From positions 1,170,433 to 1,234,432 of the forward strand of contig NZ_LYPC01000027.1 in assembly GCF_001700435.1 (NCBI RefSeq): a stretch of DNA of 64,000 nucleotides. The letters run 5' to 3'. The notes beneath the pieces are model-generated. The model was not told where the DNA came from, made no database searches, and saw only the letters and a list, made by a program, of their open reading frames with translations. Positions within the stretch are counted from its first letter, which is position 1. Each line of letters opens with the position of its first letter. Source of the DNA: Paenibacillus pectinilyticus (lineage in GTDB: Bacteria; Bacillota; Bacilli; Paenibacillales; NBRC-103111). A program made the position numbers and the translations under genes. Of the stretch, positions 1 to 8,594 are shown one piece after another.

Positions 1-2
1 GG

Positions 3-323
3 CAACTTACAGCTTATCGGTTAAATCAAGAAGGAACTTTAGCAGATAATTATTATGATTTAAGTGAACTTAAATGTTGTTTGGATACGATGAAAAAGAA
101 ACGGCAGAACGAAAAAGGATTATTCTTTAATGATGTTATGAAGATTTTGAAAATAGGAGAGAAAAGGTTATGGAAGATTCTGAAGGAGCAAAGCATTCCA
201 GCTGATTATATTTTACATATGAAGGATGGGAGGAAAAGATATTACTTCAAAGAAGCGACGGTTCAAAGGATTAGATTATACATAAACAAGTCAACTGAGA
301 ATATAGCTTCGAATGATATTTGA
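3..323 (+). CDS. Partial protein with helix-turn-helix-like C-terminus (5' end outside window)
   Basis: The reading frame is open from the left edge, so the gene begins outside the window and only its last ~106 residues are seen. The visible part is basic. It holds a segment around FFNDVMKILKIGEKRLWKIL followed by GRKRYYFKEATVQRI, which looks like a MerR/excisionase or TniQ-style DNA-binding helix-turn-helix (inference from pattern only). A TTG at 81 could also start it, but no ribosome site is evident there. The next gene follows 15 bases downstream, probably in the same transcript. Composition is AT-rich compared with the sugar genes, as expected for mobile DNA. Family not recognised. Confidence 0.4.
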   Translation, partial: QLTAYRLNQEGTLADNYYDLSELKCCLDTMKKKRQNEKGLFFNDVMKILKIGEKRLWKILKEQSIPADYILHMKDGRKRYYFKEATVQRIRLYINKSTENIASNDI

Positions 324-338
324 AGGGATCAGAAAAAC

Positions 339-1142
339 TTGAGTTTAGAAGAGATGAAAAAGTTCATTATTGAGGGTTCATATGCGAAACTTAAGCTTGA
401 AGAGGAGAAGCTCAAGTTGTTAAAAAGCTTTATTCGTAATGAGCAGGATTTACTAAACAATAAGCGGATGTTCTGGAGAGAGCATGGTGTTATTGGGGAA
501 TTTATTTCGAATAAAGTCTATGAGTACGATCATTTGGAGTTGAATGAGCTTCTTTATGATTTAGGAATCCTGCCGTTCATTTCCCAATTAGATAGTAACT
601 TATTATCCGCCGAGGAGCTTCAAATCCTAAAACCAATTCAAGTTAGTGTAGTGAAGTACATACGATATTCACCAAATAAATATGGTAAGATAAATGGTTT
701 TAAACAAAATGCTTTCTCGGAATATATTATTGAATTACCTTTATCTAAAAAAGTAGGACTATGGAAAAAAACTTTTAAAGAAGCAGAGTTGCTAAGGACG
801 GCTTGGGATAATAGAAGAAACTTGGCAGTTAAATCATGTGGGTGGTTTTCTCCAATAGCTTTTGAGATGGGAACCCTTTCATTATTAGAAACTCCAGCTT
901 GTTACATGGCTAAAGATGCGGTTGAACTATTAAGTAAGGAGACACTTCTAAAGTGTGCTGTTGTGGATCTACAGAGAATAGTCGAGTTTACTGCAAGAGG
1001 TATCTTAAAGATATCGGAGCTGAATAAAACCAGGAAGATTACTGATATCCAAAGAAAGTACTTTTTGATAACTTTAGAAAAAGAACAAAGAAAAAGATTG
1101 TATTGGCACTCTAGGTTAGAAGGGTTGTCAAAATTAACTTAG
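339..1142 (+). CDS. Hypothetical protein, 267 aa, AT-rich
   Basis: The open frame starts at TTG 339 behind a weak GAAGGGA-like ribosome site and lies 15 bases after the preceding gene. The product is basic, soluble and mostly helical by appearance, with no signal peptide or membrane segment. The N-terminal 60 residues are rich in Lys, Glu and Leu and may form a coiled coil. I do not recognise the family. The stop at 1140-1142 lies only four bases before the first in-frame sigK-derived codon, so this gene abuts the junction of the sigK fragment exactly. Its low GC contrasts with the GC-rich sigK fragment behind it, which points to separate origins. Confidence 0.45.
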   Translation: MSLEEMKKFIIEGSYAKLKLEEEKLKLLKSFIRNEQDLLNNKRMFWREHGVIGEFISNKVYEYDHLELNELLYDLGILPFISQLDSNLLSAEELQILKPIQVSVVKYIRYSPNKYGKINGFKQNAFSEYIIELPLSKKVGLWKKTFKEAELLRTAWDNRRNLAVKSCGWFSPIAFEMGTLSLLETPACYMAKDAVELLSKETLLKCAVVDLQRIVEFTARGILKISELNKTRKITDIQRKYFLITLEKEQRKRLYWHSRLEGLSKLT

Positions 1143-1146
1143 TAAA

Positions 1147-1665
1147 GTTGCTCACAACCTCAAAAAATTCGACAATACAGGAGAAGATTTGGAAGATTTG
1201 ATCTCGATTGGCACCATCGGATTGATCAAAGCGATCGAATCCTTCTCCCCGAACAAAGGGACGAAGCTGGCGACGTTCGCGGCGCGGTGTATCGAGAACG
1301 AGATCTTGATGCATCTACGTTCGCTGAAGAAGACACGGAAAGATGTGTCCCTTCATGACCCCATCGGAACGGACAAAGAGGGGAACGAGATCACGCTGAT
1401 TGACATCCTCGGCAGCGAAGCAGACGATGTGGTGGATGCGGTGCAGTTGAAGATCGAGAAGAGTAAGATCTACAAGAACTTGGATATTTTGGATGACCGC
1501 GAGAAGGAGGTCGTTGTCGGCCGGTTCGGGCTCGAGCTCGGTGGCGAGGAGCGGACGCAGCGGGAGATTGCGAAGGAGTTGGGGATTAGCCGCAGCTATG
1601 TGTCGCGGATTGAGAAAAGGGCGTTGATGAAGCTGTATCATGAGTTTTATAAGGCGAAGCGGTAG
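1147..1665 (+). pseudogene. sigK: 5'-truncated sigK copy 1 (sporulation sigma factor K)
   Basis: The frame encodes [14 protein letters not shown], then [67 protein letters not shown] and [19 protein letters not shown]. This is the SigK protein from the middle of region 2 through region 4. About the first 65 residues of normal SigK (~235 residues) are missing. The frame is otherwise intact to a normal stop. A TTG at 1189 has an AGGAG sequence five bases upstream, so a 158-residue product is conceivable, but it would lack part of region 2. I call it a pseudogene. Similar copies lie near 20.3, 36.8 and 37.3 kb. Confidence 0.85.
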
Positions 1666-1759
1666 GAGAGTCGGGTTTAGCTGCCTTTTTCAACACGTTT
1701 CGTATAGTCGCATTCTTCATTGTTAGGGATCTTGGGATCGCAAAATGGAGGCGAACAGA

Positions 1760-2090
1760 ATGAGCTTAATTCAAAATGATCATGTCCGTAAGCAGTATGT
1801 GATGGGCGGGGAAACGATTCGCGCTTTGGATGATGTATCTTTGGAAATTGAACAAGGGGAATTTGTCGCGATCATGGCTTCCCCGATTGAGTGCATATGA
1901 GAATGTGGAATTGCCTTTGATTTATCGGCGGATGACGGGGAAAGAACGTGATCCGCTTGTTTTAAAGCTTTGGAAAAACCGTGTATTTGGTGGATCGCAG
2001 GATGCATCTGCCTTCGGAATTGTCCGCGGGCAACAGCAGCGGGTTGCGATTGCGCGCGGGCGGGATGGGCGGTTGTTGGAGAGTGTTTAG
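1760..2090 (+). pseudogene. Broken MacB/LolD-type ABC transporter ATPase gene
   Basis: A good ribosome site (GGAGG at about 1747) precedes ATG 1760. The frame begins MSLIQNDHVRKQYVMGGETI, then RALDDVSLEIEQGEFVAIMA, the start of a LolD/MacB-type ATPase. The next step should be the Walker A motif GPSGSGKST, but it is deleted and the frame stops near 1900. A shifted frame then carries [20 protein letters not shown] and [12 protein letters not shown], matching the Q-loop region and the signature end. Walker A is gone and the Walker B segment is not readable, so this cannot be an active ATPase. A relative with different damage lies at 41.65-42.3 kb. Confidence 0.8.
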
Positions 2091-2270
2091 ATTAAGATAG
2101 TGAAGGCCCGGACTCCGTGGGATATAGGTGGGGGTTCTCTTTTTGTGTTCATGGGCATTCTTCTTTCTCCAATCAGTAAGGGAGGACTATTCTACCCTAG
2201 TAGTGAGGAGGAATGATGACTTTTAATGGTCAAGAAAAACAAAACTTATATTTTGAATATTTCGATGTAA

Positions 2271-2350
2271 TAGAGCCACCATTCCGGTGATAAGTGAGCC
2301 AGTCCTCTGGGGAAAATGAGCCACCCTTCCGGAAGAAGGAGCCACCAGTA
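2271..2350 (+). repeat. IS21-type left terminal repeats
   Basis: Two GAGCCAC-containing units spaced about 50 bases apart match, in inverted orientation, the units at 4480-4556. They mark the end of the element on the istB side. Confidence 0.75.
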
Positions 2351-2381
2351 TACGGCAGCCCCCGTTTAAAAATATGAATGG

Positions 2382-2861
2382 TTAGTTTATAAGTCCTTTG
2401 CGTTTACGCATGGAGTCCATGCCTTCGATCGTGATTGTGTAGGATGAATGCACGATTCGATCAAGAATAGCATCTGCTAATGTACTTTCACCGATCTTTC
2501 CATGCCATCCGGCAGGAGCGAACTGAGAGCAGAATATGGTAGAGCCTTTTTGATGGCGGGCCTCCACGATCTCTAGCAGATCCCGGGCTTCGCTCTCTTT
2601 TAACGAGACAAGCAGCCATTCGTCTAAGATCAATAAGGGAATCTTCTTGTAGGTTTTCCTTTGCTGGAAATCTGCCTTTCGGATCAACGAGGAAAGCCGG
2701 TTGTTCTTACGTCGGGACCACTCCATATCCACGAGTAGTCCAAAGCGTTCTTCAAACGACAGGGCTTGGAAGTTTGGATCTAACAATTGATTCTGGTAGG
2801 AATCCGCCATTGCCGCGAGGCGCATTTCATGTAGTTTGCGTAAGGTAGGTTCGTGCGCCAT
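2382..2861 (-). pseudogene. istB: istB, helper ATPase of IS21-type element, Walker A region deleted
   Basis: The 159-residue frame keeps the IstB N-terminus (LRKLHEMRLAAMADSYQNQL, FGLLVDMEWSRRKNNRL) and C-terminus (IPLLILDEWLL, EARDLLEIVEARHQK, FCSQFAPAGWHGKIGE, DAILDRIVHSSY). Family members are about 245-250 residues. The roughly 90 residues that carry the Walker A loop are missing between FQQRK and TYKKI, and the join is in frame. Walker B (LLILDEW) remains. The protein cannot bind ATP normally, so it is probably non-functional. It starts two bases after istA ends, with a GGGAGGGG ribosome site in the istA tail. Confidence 0.88.
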
Positions 2862-2863
2862 GG

Positions 2864-4405
2864 TTAACCCCTCCCGTAATAATCTGCACCACGTATGAAT
2901 CCGTGGTTTTCAGAAGAGGGTGATGGTTCGCTCGTTTCCTGGGGAGTTTCTAGCCGATCCTGACCAGTAGTCAATATCGTTTTGATGCTCTGGAAGTTCG
3001 GCCTTGGTGTGTAGGATAACGCTTTTGCGCAAGCTGCTTCGAGACGAACAACACCGTACTTGTCGGCAAGTTTCAGGAGTGCCATACAGCTTCTATAGCC
3101 CTGCTGCTCTACCTTGTGGGAAGCGAGGATCGCTTGGACTGCAACGGCGGTATGCGTACCAACACTTTGCGCCCAAGAGATAAAGCGATTCGCGTTCCAT
3201 TGGATGAACTTCTTATGGTTTTCCGGCATGTGATCTTCTATGGTGCTGTACTGCCCTGGTTTTCCATGGAGCCTCGGGTGGGAGCATACTCGGTTATTGT
3301 TGTAGAAAACCTCAATTACGCCCCGAGTCATTCGGATATCTACCTGATGCTTTATATATTCATAGGGGATTGAGTAGTGCATTTTCTCTACGCTTATATG
3401 ATAATTGAATTGGACAGTGGCGGTCTTCCAAGTCGCCAGCTCATATGGGGTAGCAGGCAAGGAGAGTAGAAACGGTTTTTCTTCCGTAATAAACTCACTG
3501 CGCCTGCTCCCTTCTTTTTTCTGAAATGGCTTTGCATTTAGGACGTCAAGCTTCTCCCGAATGGCCTGATTTAATTCGGCAGCACTAAAACACTGTTGTT
3601 TACGCAGTGCGGCTAGAATCCATGTGGAGACCACGCCGACGGCTCCCTCAACATTAGGCTTGTCCTTGGGTTTACGGACACGTGCGGGTATTACGGCGGT
3701 GTTGTAATGCTCGGCCATCTCGTGATAGATCTTGTTGATCACGGGAGAATGCCCCAATGCCTTGTCCACGCCGGTCTTCAGGTTGTCCGGTATGAGTACA
3801 CGGGTGGACCCGCCGAAGAATTGATACATATGGATATGGGCGGTAATCCAGCTCTCCTGATCTTGAGAAGCAAATGCTTCCACATAAGCGTACTGACTGT
3901 AGGCGAGGACTCCTACAAAGACATACATTGTAACAATCTCGCCAGTCTCGCGGTCAATGATGGACGCGGTTTGCCCGGCCCAATCCACTTCAAGTTGTTC
4001 GCCAGGCTTTCGCTGAATACGCATAGTTGCGTTTGACTTCAAGGTGTACTGCTGATAGTGGTGGCAAAACTGCGAATACATAAGCGGGATCTCATGGCTC
4101 GACCGGCAGTTCTCGCAATACTCATTCCAAAGCAAGCTAAGCGTTACGCCGCTCTTGGCCATCTCCCTATGAACGTATTCGTAGTCCGGATGCTTACGAT
4201 TGGGTTGCTTTTCTACTTCTGCAAATAGGCGCTGACGAAGTTCGCCATCCGATAGATCTTTCTCTAACGGCCACGCTATTCCAAGTTCTTCTGCTCGTTG
4301 AATGATTTTGGAAACAGTGTTGCGCGAGCAGGCGCAACTGACAGCGATGTTACGCTGACTGATCCCTTGACTATGAAGCCGCAGGATTTCACGATATTGG
4401 GTCAT
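2864..4405 (-). CDS. istA: IstA, IS21-family DDE transposase
   Basis: The 513-residue protein is full length for the family. An N-terminal helix-turn-helix lies at residues 5-42 (ILRLHSQGISQRNIAVSCAC). The catalytic core shows D141 in LEVDWAGQ, D207 in LIPDNLKTGV and E253 in KPNVEGAVGV, the expected DDE triad. A C-terminal DNA-binding region follows. IstA cuts and joins the element ends and needs the ATPase IstB for target use; here the partner gene is internally deleted. The start is a minus-strand ATG preceded by a GAGG-type ribosome site, just inside the right terminal repeats. Confidence 0.93.
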   Translation of the reverse strand: MTQYREILRLHSQGISQRNIAVSCACSRNTVSKIIQRAEELGIAWPLEKDLSDGELRQRLFAEVEKQPNRKHPDYEYVHREMAKSGVTLSLLWNEYCENCRSSHEIPLMYSQFCHHYQQYTLKSNATMRIQRKPGEQLEVDWAGQTASIIDRETGEIVTMYVFVGVLAYSQYAYVEAFASQDQESWITAHIHMYQFFGGSTRVLIPDNLKTGVDKALGHSPVINKIYHEMAEHYNTAVIPARVRKPKDKPNVEGAVGVVSTWILAALRKQQCFSAAELNQAIREKLDVLNAKPFQKKEGSRRSEFITEEKPFLLSLPATPYELATWKTATVQFNYHISVEKMHYSIPYEYIKHQVDIRMTRGVIEVFYNNNRVCSHPRLHGKPGQYSTIEDHMPENHKKFIQWNANRFISWAQSVGTHTAVAVQAILASHKVEQQGYRSCMALLKLADKYGVVRLEAACAKALSYTPRPNFQSIKTILTTGQDRLETPQETSEPSPSSENHGFIRGADYYGRG

Positions 4406-4479
4406 TGTATGACCTCCTCACGAATGATTTGCGCTAGTCTTTCGACAACGCATAGAGATCATTCTAACAGGAGGTTGAA

Positions 4480-4556
4480 GTGGTGGCTCTCACCGCCGGA
4501 AGGGTGGCTCAAAAATGCCGGAGAGGTGGATCTCACTCACCGGAACGATGGCTCAA
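4480..4556 (-). repeat. IS21-type right terminal repeats
   Basis: The units TGGCTCTCACCGCCGGAAGG and CACCGGAACGATGGCTC are inverted copies of those at the left end. They lie upstream of istA and define the outer limit of the element. Confidence 0.75.
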
Positions 4557-4597
4557 TTTGCTCCGGAGTATTCATATTTATATCGAATTCAATAAGG

Positions 4598-4634
4598 AAG
4601 GCCAGCAAACCCTTAAATTTGCTGGCCTTTTGCA
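4598..4634. terminator. Stem-loop terminator after yesM-like gene
   Basis: AAGGCCAGCAAA pairs perfectly with TTTGCTGGCCTT around an eight-base loop. It lies just past the stop of the minus-strand kinase gene. Runs of T are short on both strands, so it may act from either side. Confidence 0.65.
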
Positions 4635-4650
4635 CTTCAAAACTTAATTG

Positions 4651-6456
4651 TTACCCAACATTATTTGTGAAGTCAATTCGTATGTTAACTTCAGTTCCGC
4701 CTTCTGGTGGGGCGCTAATCGTAAGTTGGAATGCTTGCCCGTAGGCTAGTGAAAGACGACGGTACACGTTGATGATTCCAATATGCCCCCGGAAAAAGTC
4801 AGGATTGTCAGTAGCTTGTCCGGATATCGTTTCCCTTAAGATTCGTAGTACTTCCTCAGGCATCGGCATCCCGTTGTTGACAATGAGAACGTGAAGTTGG
4901 GAATCCTGCAATTTACATTGGATTTTCAAACGGAACTGTTCGTCCTCGGGGTGCCAAGCATATTTCAACGCATTCTCGACAAAAGGTTGGATACTCAATT
5001 TTAAAATAGGGACATTCTCAACAGCTTTGTCCACTACGATGGTGGTAGGGACTTTTTTGCCCATTCGGTATGAATGAATATCCAAAAACTCCCCAATATA
5101 TTTGATCTCTTCATGCAGAGCGGCCCATCCTCCGTCCTGACGGATATTATACCGCATCATGCGGCCGATCGATTTAATCATCGCCGCAACGGCATCGCCT
5201 TGATTTTTAGCAGCGAAAGAGGACATCGTCTCCAGTACGTTAAAGAAGAAATGCGGATTCACCTGAGCCTGAAGTTGAAGAACTTCCTTTTCTTTTTCCC
5301 GCATCCGGCTCTCGGTAATTTCTTCTTCCTTCAGCTTTAAATCATCAATCATATGATTGTAAGTTTCCAATACGTAGCTGATTTCATCTCTGCCTGTCGA
5401 CAACGTTACCTTCTGATAGGAACCAGGACGAGTGCGAATCATGGCTCTGCGCAAAAGAGTCAGTGGCCGCAGTAATCTGCTCATGAAAGGATAGGCCATT
5501 GTCCAAGCAATTAGCAGGCTTATGAACGAAATTAGCCAAATTAGTATCCTACTGTATTGTAACCCATGGGATATTTCTTCCATTGGTGCGAGACAAACGA
5601 GTTTCCAGCCCATTGTTGGTAATGAGGTCAGTGTGAATTCAAAGGACGATTGGCCAATCTTTACGACTTGAGCTGAGGTCCGCTCTTCGAGTCCTGCAGT
5701 AGAAACGTTGGCTTGAATAAACTCTTCAAACTGCCGTTGGGGCAATGGGTACTTGTCATTAGGAAAAACAGTCTTTGATTTCGGGTCATACAAGAAAAAA
5801 ATGCCTTTGTCGCCGGTCGAATATTGATGTAGAATTTGCATAAATCGGCTCGTTTGGATTTCTGCTACTAGCCATGCCTGATTTTGCCGGGATTTCATAT
5901 TTGCAACCGGAAAAACATATGAAAAAACATCATCTCTTCCTGATAAGTTATATTGAGTTAAATGAGGAGGAATCATAAGCTTTTCGTTCTGTAGAAAAAC
6001 CTGCTTATACACACTGTCAGATTTAAAGTCGATGCCCCAATAACCTGAGCGGCTCAACGATTCTTCATCCATTTTGCCTAGCTGATCTAAATAGAGAACG
6101 CTTGCAACATCGGGATTAGTCCGTAAAAAATACTCGGTGAGCGGTCGAATCGCCAGTAAATAATAGGCTTGGTCGGTTGTGTTTTCTAGAGGCACATCGA
6201 TATACTGTTGAAGACTATAGTCTACGCTAATTTTTTCAAGGGACTGGTTAATCTGATCAGTAAAGCGCTCGATATCACTTGCGACAAATTGACTGAGGTA
6301 GTCGGTAATAAGGCCCGAATAGCCCGTACTAGCTCGGAACATGATGGAGAGCAGTCCAGTGCTCGTCAGTAAAACGGGCAGGATTGAGAAAGCAATTAGA
6401 ACAAGAAAAATTTTAGTTTTTAGTTTCATCTGTCTCATATTTGAAAAGTCCCCCAT
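4651..6456 (-). CDS. YesM-type membrane histidine kinase
   Basis: The 601-residue protein has two membrane segments, at about residues 15-40 and 303-325, enclosing an extracellular sensor domain. A HAMP-like linker and a His_kinase domain follow, with the phospho-acceptor H402 in LQAQVNPHFFFNVLE. An ATPase domain follows with the N-box SIQPFVENALKYAW and a late glycine motif GHIGIINVYRRL. It should phosphorylate the AraC-type regulator encoded divergently at 6480. The two start codons are only about 23 bases apart, so neither gene has normal room for a promoter. ATGs at 6438 and 6429 are alternative starts; a GGGGG run precedes the first. Its ligand is probably the sugar moved by the importer downstream (inference). 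Confidence 0.9.
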   Translation of the reverse strand: MGDFSNMRQMKLKTKIFLVLIAFSILPVLLTSTGLLSIMFRASTGYSGLITDYLSQFVASDIERFTDQINQSLEKISVDYSLQQYIDVPLENTTDQAYYLLAIRPLTEYFLRTNPDVASVLYLDQLGKMDEESLSRSGYWGIDFKSDSVYKQVFLQNEKLMIPPHLTQYNLSGRDDVFSYVFPVANMKSRQNQAWLVAEIQTSRFMQILHQYSTGDKGIFFLYDPKSKTVFPNDKYPLPQRQFEEFIQANVSTAGLEERTSAQVVKIGQSSFEFTLTSLPTMGWKLVCLAPMEEISHGLQYSRILIWLISFISLLIAWTMAYPFMSRLLRPLTLLRRAMIRTRPGSYQKVTLSTGRDEISYVLETYNHMIDDLKLKEEEITESRMREKEKEVLQLQAQVNPHFFFNVLETMSSFAAKNQGDAVAAMIKSIGRMMRYNIRQDGGWAALHEEIKYIGEFLDIHSYRMGKKVPTTIVVDKAVENVPILKLSIQPFVENALKYAWHPEDEQFRLKIQCKLQDSQLHVLIVNNGMPMPEEVLRILRETISGQATDNPDFFRGHIGIINVYRRLSLAYGQAFQLTISAPPEGGTEVNIRIDFTNNVG

Positions 6457-6479
6457 CTGCGGCTAAGAGGTGTATCACA

Positions 6480-7514
6480 ATGAAAATTTGTGTTGTCGAT
6501 GACGAACAGGAAGTTAGAGAAAGTATCATTCGAAAATGCAAGGGGCTAGACATGGATCTGGAAGTTCTGGATGCTGGATTCGGCAAACAGGCCTTGGAAT
6601 TTGTGCTGCAACAGCGTCCAGATTTGGTGCTTCTGGATATACATATGCCTACCATGAGCGGCCTAGAGCTCGTGCAATGTTTGAAACGAGATCTGCCCAT
6701 GACGCAATCTGTCTTTGTATCCGGTTACAATGATTTTGAGTATGCACGCCAAGCGATTCGTCTGGAAATATCCGACTATTTACTAAAACCTGTGGACGAG
6801 GACGAATTGTTCGCTGTGATTCAAAAAGCCGAACAAAGACTTTATGGACAAATGACGAACGACTGGAATGAAATCATTTCGGAGTTGAAGCGTTCTTTCG
6901 TGGATCTAAGAAATATTCATTTCCACTCTCCTGCTCTTTGGTGTAACTCGAGTGTATCGAAAACGGTCGTTCTGCGCAACATGAAAGATACAGGTAAAGC
7001 AGCGAAGGAGATTCTTTCTTTCGACGATGATGTAGTCGGCGGAGTGTCGATCGTCGACTGTTCAGAAGAAGATCCATCTCCTAGTTTTAATTCCAGAGAA
7101 CAATTCTGTGAATTTTATTTAAGCGTACGAAACCACTGGTTTGAAGAGGGTTCCTACAAACTGTCCGGAAGAGGAATTGCGGCAACGATAGCCGATGCGC
7201 ATAGATTGTTGGAAACCGAATCGCTTACCCATCTTAGCTTAGGTTGGGTTGCTGAGCGCTTAGAGATTCATCCCATTACGTTAAGCAAATATTATAAGAT
7301 ACATCAGGGCATTTCCTTCGTCGACGCGCTTATTGTTCGTAAACTCAAGACGGCCTGCCAGAGGCTCTTGGAAACAGAGTTGAAGGTACAGGAGATATGC
7401 AAAGAGTCCGGTTATGGCGATGAGCAATTTTTTACAAAGCAGTTTAAGAAGAAATACGGCGTGACACCTAACGAATTTCGTAAGCGTCACCGCAGTAAAA
7501 ACGATGGAAACTAA
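6480..7514 (+). CDS. YesN-type response regulator, receiver plus AraC DNA-binding domain
   Basis: From ATG 6480 (ribosome site AGAGGTG) the protein is 344 residues. The receiver domain begins MKICVVDDEQEV and carries the phosphorylation site D53 in LVLLDIHMP and the K in LLKPVDEDEL. The C-terminal ~100 residues form an AraC double helix-turn-helix (LGWVAERLEIHPITLSKYYK, EICKESGYGDEQFFTKQFKK). The spacer is shorter than in the 528-residue YesN of locus C. I chose 6480 because the receiver fold starts there; an upstream TTG in the same frame would add 13 unlikely residues. It probably activates the importer operon that follows. Confidence 0.9.
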   Translation: MKICVVDDEQEVRESIIRKCKGLDMDLEVLDAGFGKQALEFVLQQRPDLVLLDIHMPTMSGLELVQCLKRDLPMTQSVFVSGYNDFEYARQAIRLEISDYLLKPVDEDELFAVIQKAEQRLYGQMTNDWNEIISELKRSFVDLRNIHFHSPALWCNSSVSKTVVLRNMKDTGKAAKEILSFDDDVVGGVSIVDCSEEDPSPSFNSREQFCEFYLSVRNHWFEEGSYKLSGRGIAATIADAHRLLETESLTHLSLGWVAERLEIHPITLSKYYKIHQGISFVDALIVRKLKTACQRLLETELKVQEICKESGYGDEQFFTKQFKKKYGVTPNEFRKRHRSKNDGN

Positions 7515-7552
7515 ATTAATCATGGTCGTCACTAAATAACTCCACTTTAAAA

Positions 7553-7566
7553 AGATAGCGGTTACA
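7553..7566 (+). promoter_or_regulatory. Catabolite-responsive element (cre)-like site
   Basis: AGATAGCGGTTACA matches the cre consensus TGWAANCGNTNWCA at about 12 of 14 positions. It lies between the regulator gene and the importer genes, where CcpA would repress when better sugars are present. This is a pattern match only. Confidence 0.45.
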
Positions 7567-7640
7567 AATTACAATATAAGTGAGCGGTGGCCACCGTAAA
7601 CACGTTAACTTCTAGAAGGATTGGCAAGGAGAGTGTCCCA

Positions 7641-8594
7641 TTGAACAAACGATCACGGCAGGAAAGTAGCAGAATAAGATGGGCTTATGTGTTTATTTTC
7701 CCGCAGACTCTGTTTATTGCTTTGTTTACTCTTTACCCGATCGTCATGAGCTATGTGTATTCATTTTACGATTGGAGTGGAATTGGCCCTTTAAAAAAAT
7801 ATGTAGGGTTCAGCAATTTTCACAGTTTGCTTCTCGAAAAACAGTTTTGGCAGGCTTTTCGAAATTCGTTTGAGTATATGGCAGGGGTCATCATTATTTT
7901 GATGCCGCTTACATTGCTGATGGCTATTTTGTTAAATCAGACATTTTTGCGGGGGAGAGTATTTTACCGTACTTTGTATTTTTTGCCGGTGGTAGCTACT
8001 ACAGCTGTTATCGGTATCGTCATGCAAAATATTTTTGGAAATGAGAACGCACTTGTTAATGATGTTCTGCTAGCGCTTCATCTTGTGAAGGAGCCGATTC
8101 CTTGGCTGCTCCAGCCTGGTACGGCAATGCTAGTACTCATTCTGGTAGGGGCGTGGAAGTTTTTCGGCATGATGATGGTGTACTGGCTCGCTGGTTTGCA
8201 GACGATTCAGCCGGAACTGTACGATGCGGCTAAAGTGGATGGTGCTGGATTTATGACGACACTTCGGTATATCGTGTTGCCACTATTAGTTCCGATCGGT
8301 ACAGTCATTTTGCTGCTCTCCGTAGTCAACAGCCTGCACGTGTTCGATCTAGTAAAAACACTTACCGGTGGAGGGCCGTACTTTAAAACGGAGATGGTTG
8401 ATTTGTATATTTACAACTATGCGTTTGCTTCCGGAGGAATACCACGGATCGGCTATGCCTCGGCGGCCGGCGTACTGTTCGGCATTGCTGTATTTCTAAT
8501 ATCGTTGATATTGGGATTACTAGTCCGCCTAGCACGTTCGAATTTCACAAAATCCTCCGCAACGAGACAAATAGATGGAGGGTTGAGGGGATGA
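7641..8594 (+). CDS. ABC sugar transporter permease, MalF/UgpA type
   Basis: This inner-membrane permease has six hydrophobic segments and the EAA loop ELYDAAKVDGAGFMTTLRYIV, through which it contacts the shared ATPase. I prefer TTG 7641, which has AGGAGA eight bases upstream and begins LNKRSRQESSRIRWAYVFIF. An in-frame GTG at 7587 would add 18 residues but has no clear ribosome site. It overlaps the next permease gene by four bases (ATGA). With 8591 and the lipoprotein at 9447 it forms a CUT1-type importer. No ATPase gene lies nearby. Confidence 0.9.
   Translation: MNKRSRQESSRIRWAYVFIFPQTLFIALFTLYPIVMSYVYSFYDWSGIGPLKKYVGFSNFHSLLLEKQFWQAFRNSFEYMAGVIIILMPLTLLMAILLNQTFLRGRVFYRTLYFLPVVATTAVIGIVMQNIFGNENALVNDVLLALHLVKEPIPWLLQPGTAMLVLILVGAWKFFGMMMVYWLAGLQTIQPELYDAAKVDGAGFMTTLRYIVLPLLVPIGTVILLLSVVNSLHVFDLVKTLTGGGPYFKTEMVDLYIYNYAFASGGIPRIGYASAAGVLFGIAVFLISLILGLLVRLARSNFTKSSATRQIDGGLRG

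Larger units (their letters stand above)
2271..4556. mobile_element. IS21-family insertion sequence, internally deleted
   Basis: The element holds istA and istB on the minus strand between imperfect inverted ends. The left end (2271-2350) carries repeated units such as GAGCCACCATTCCGGTGA and GAGCCACCCTTCCGG. The right end (4480-4556) carries the same units inverted (TCACCGGAACGATGGCTC, CCGGAAGGGTGGCTC). Multiple short terminal repeats are typical of IS21 elements. I saw no clear target-site duplication. Because istB has lost its ATP-binding part, the copy is probably immobile unless helped in trans. Confidence 0.85.

Noticed and set aside
1760-2090. Functional ABC exporter ATPase
   Set aside because: The Walker A region is deleted and the reading frame changes, so it cannot bind ATP.
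2090-2204. Riboswitch or leader RNA before the IS21-type element
   Set aside because: Only weak pairing and a short T run near 2140 were seen, with no recognisable aptamer pattern.
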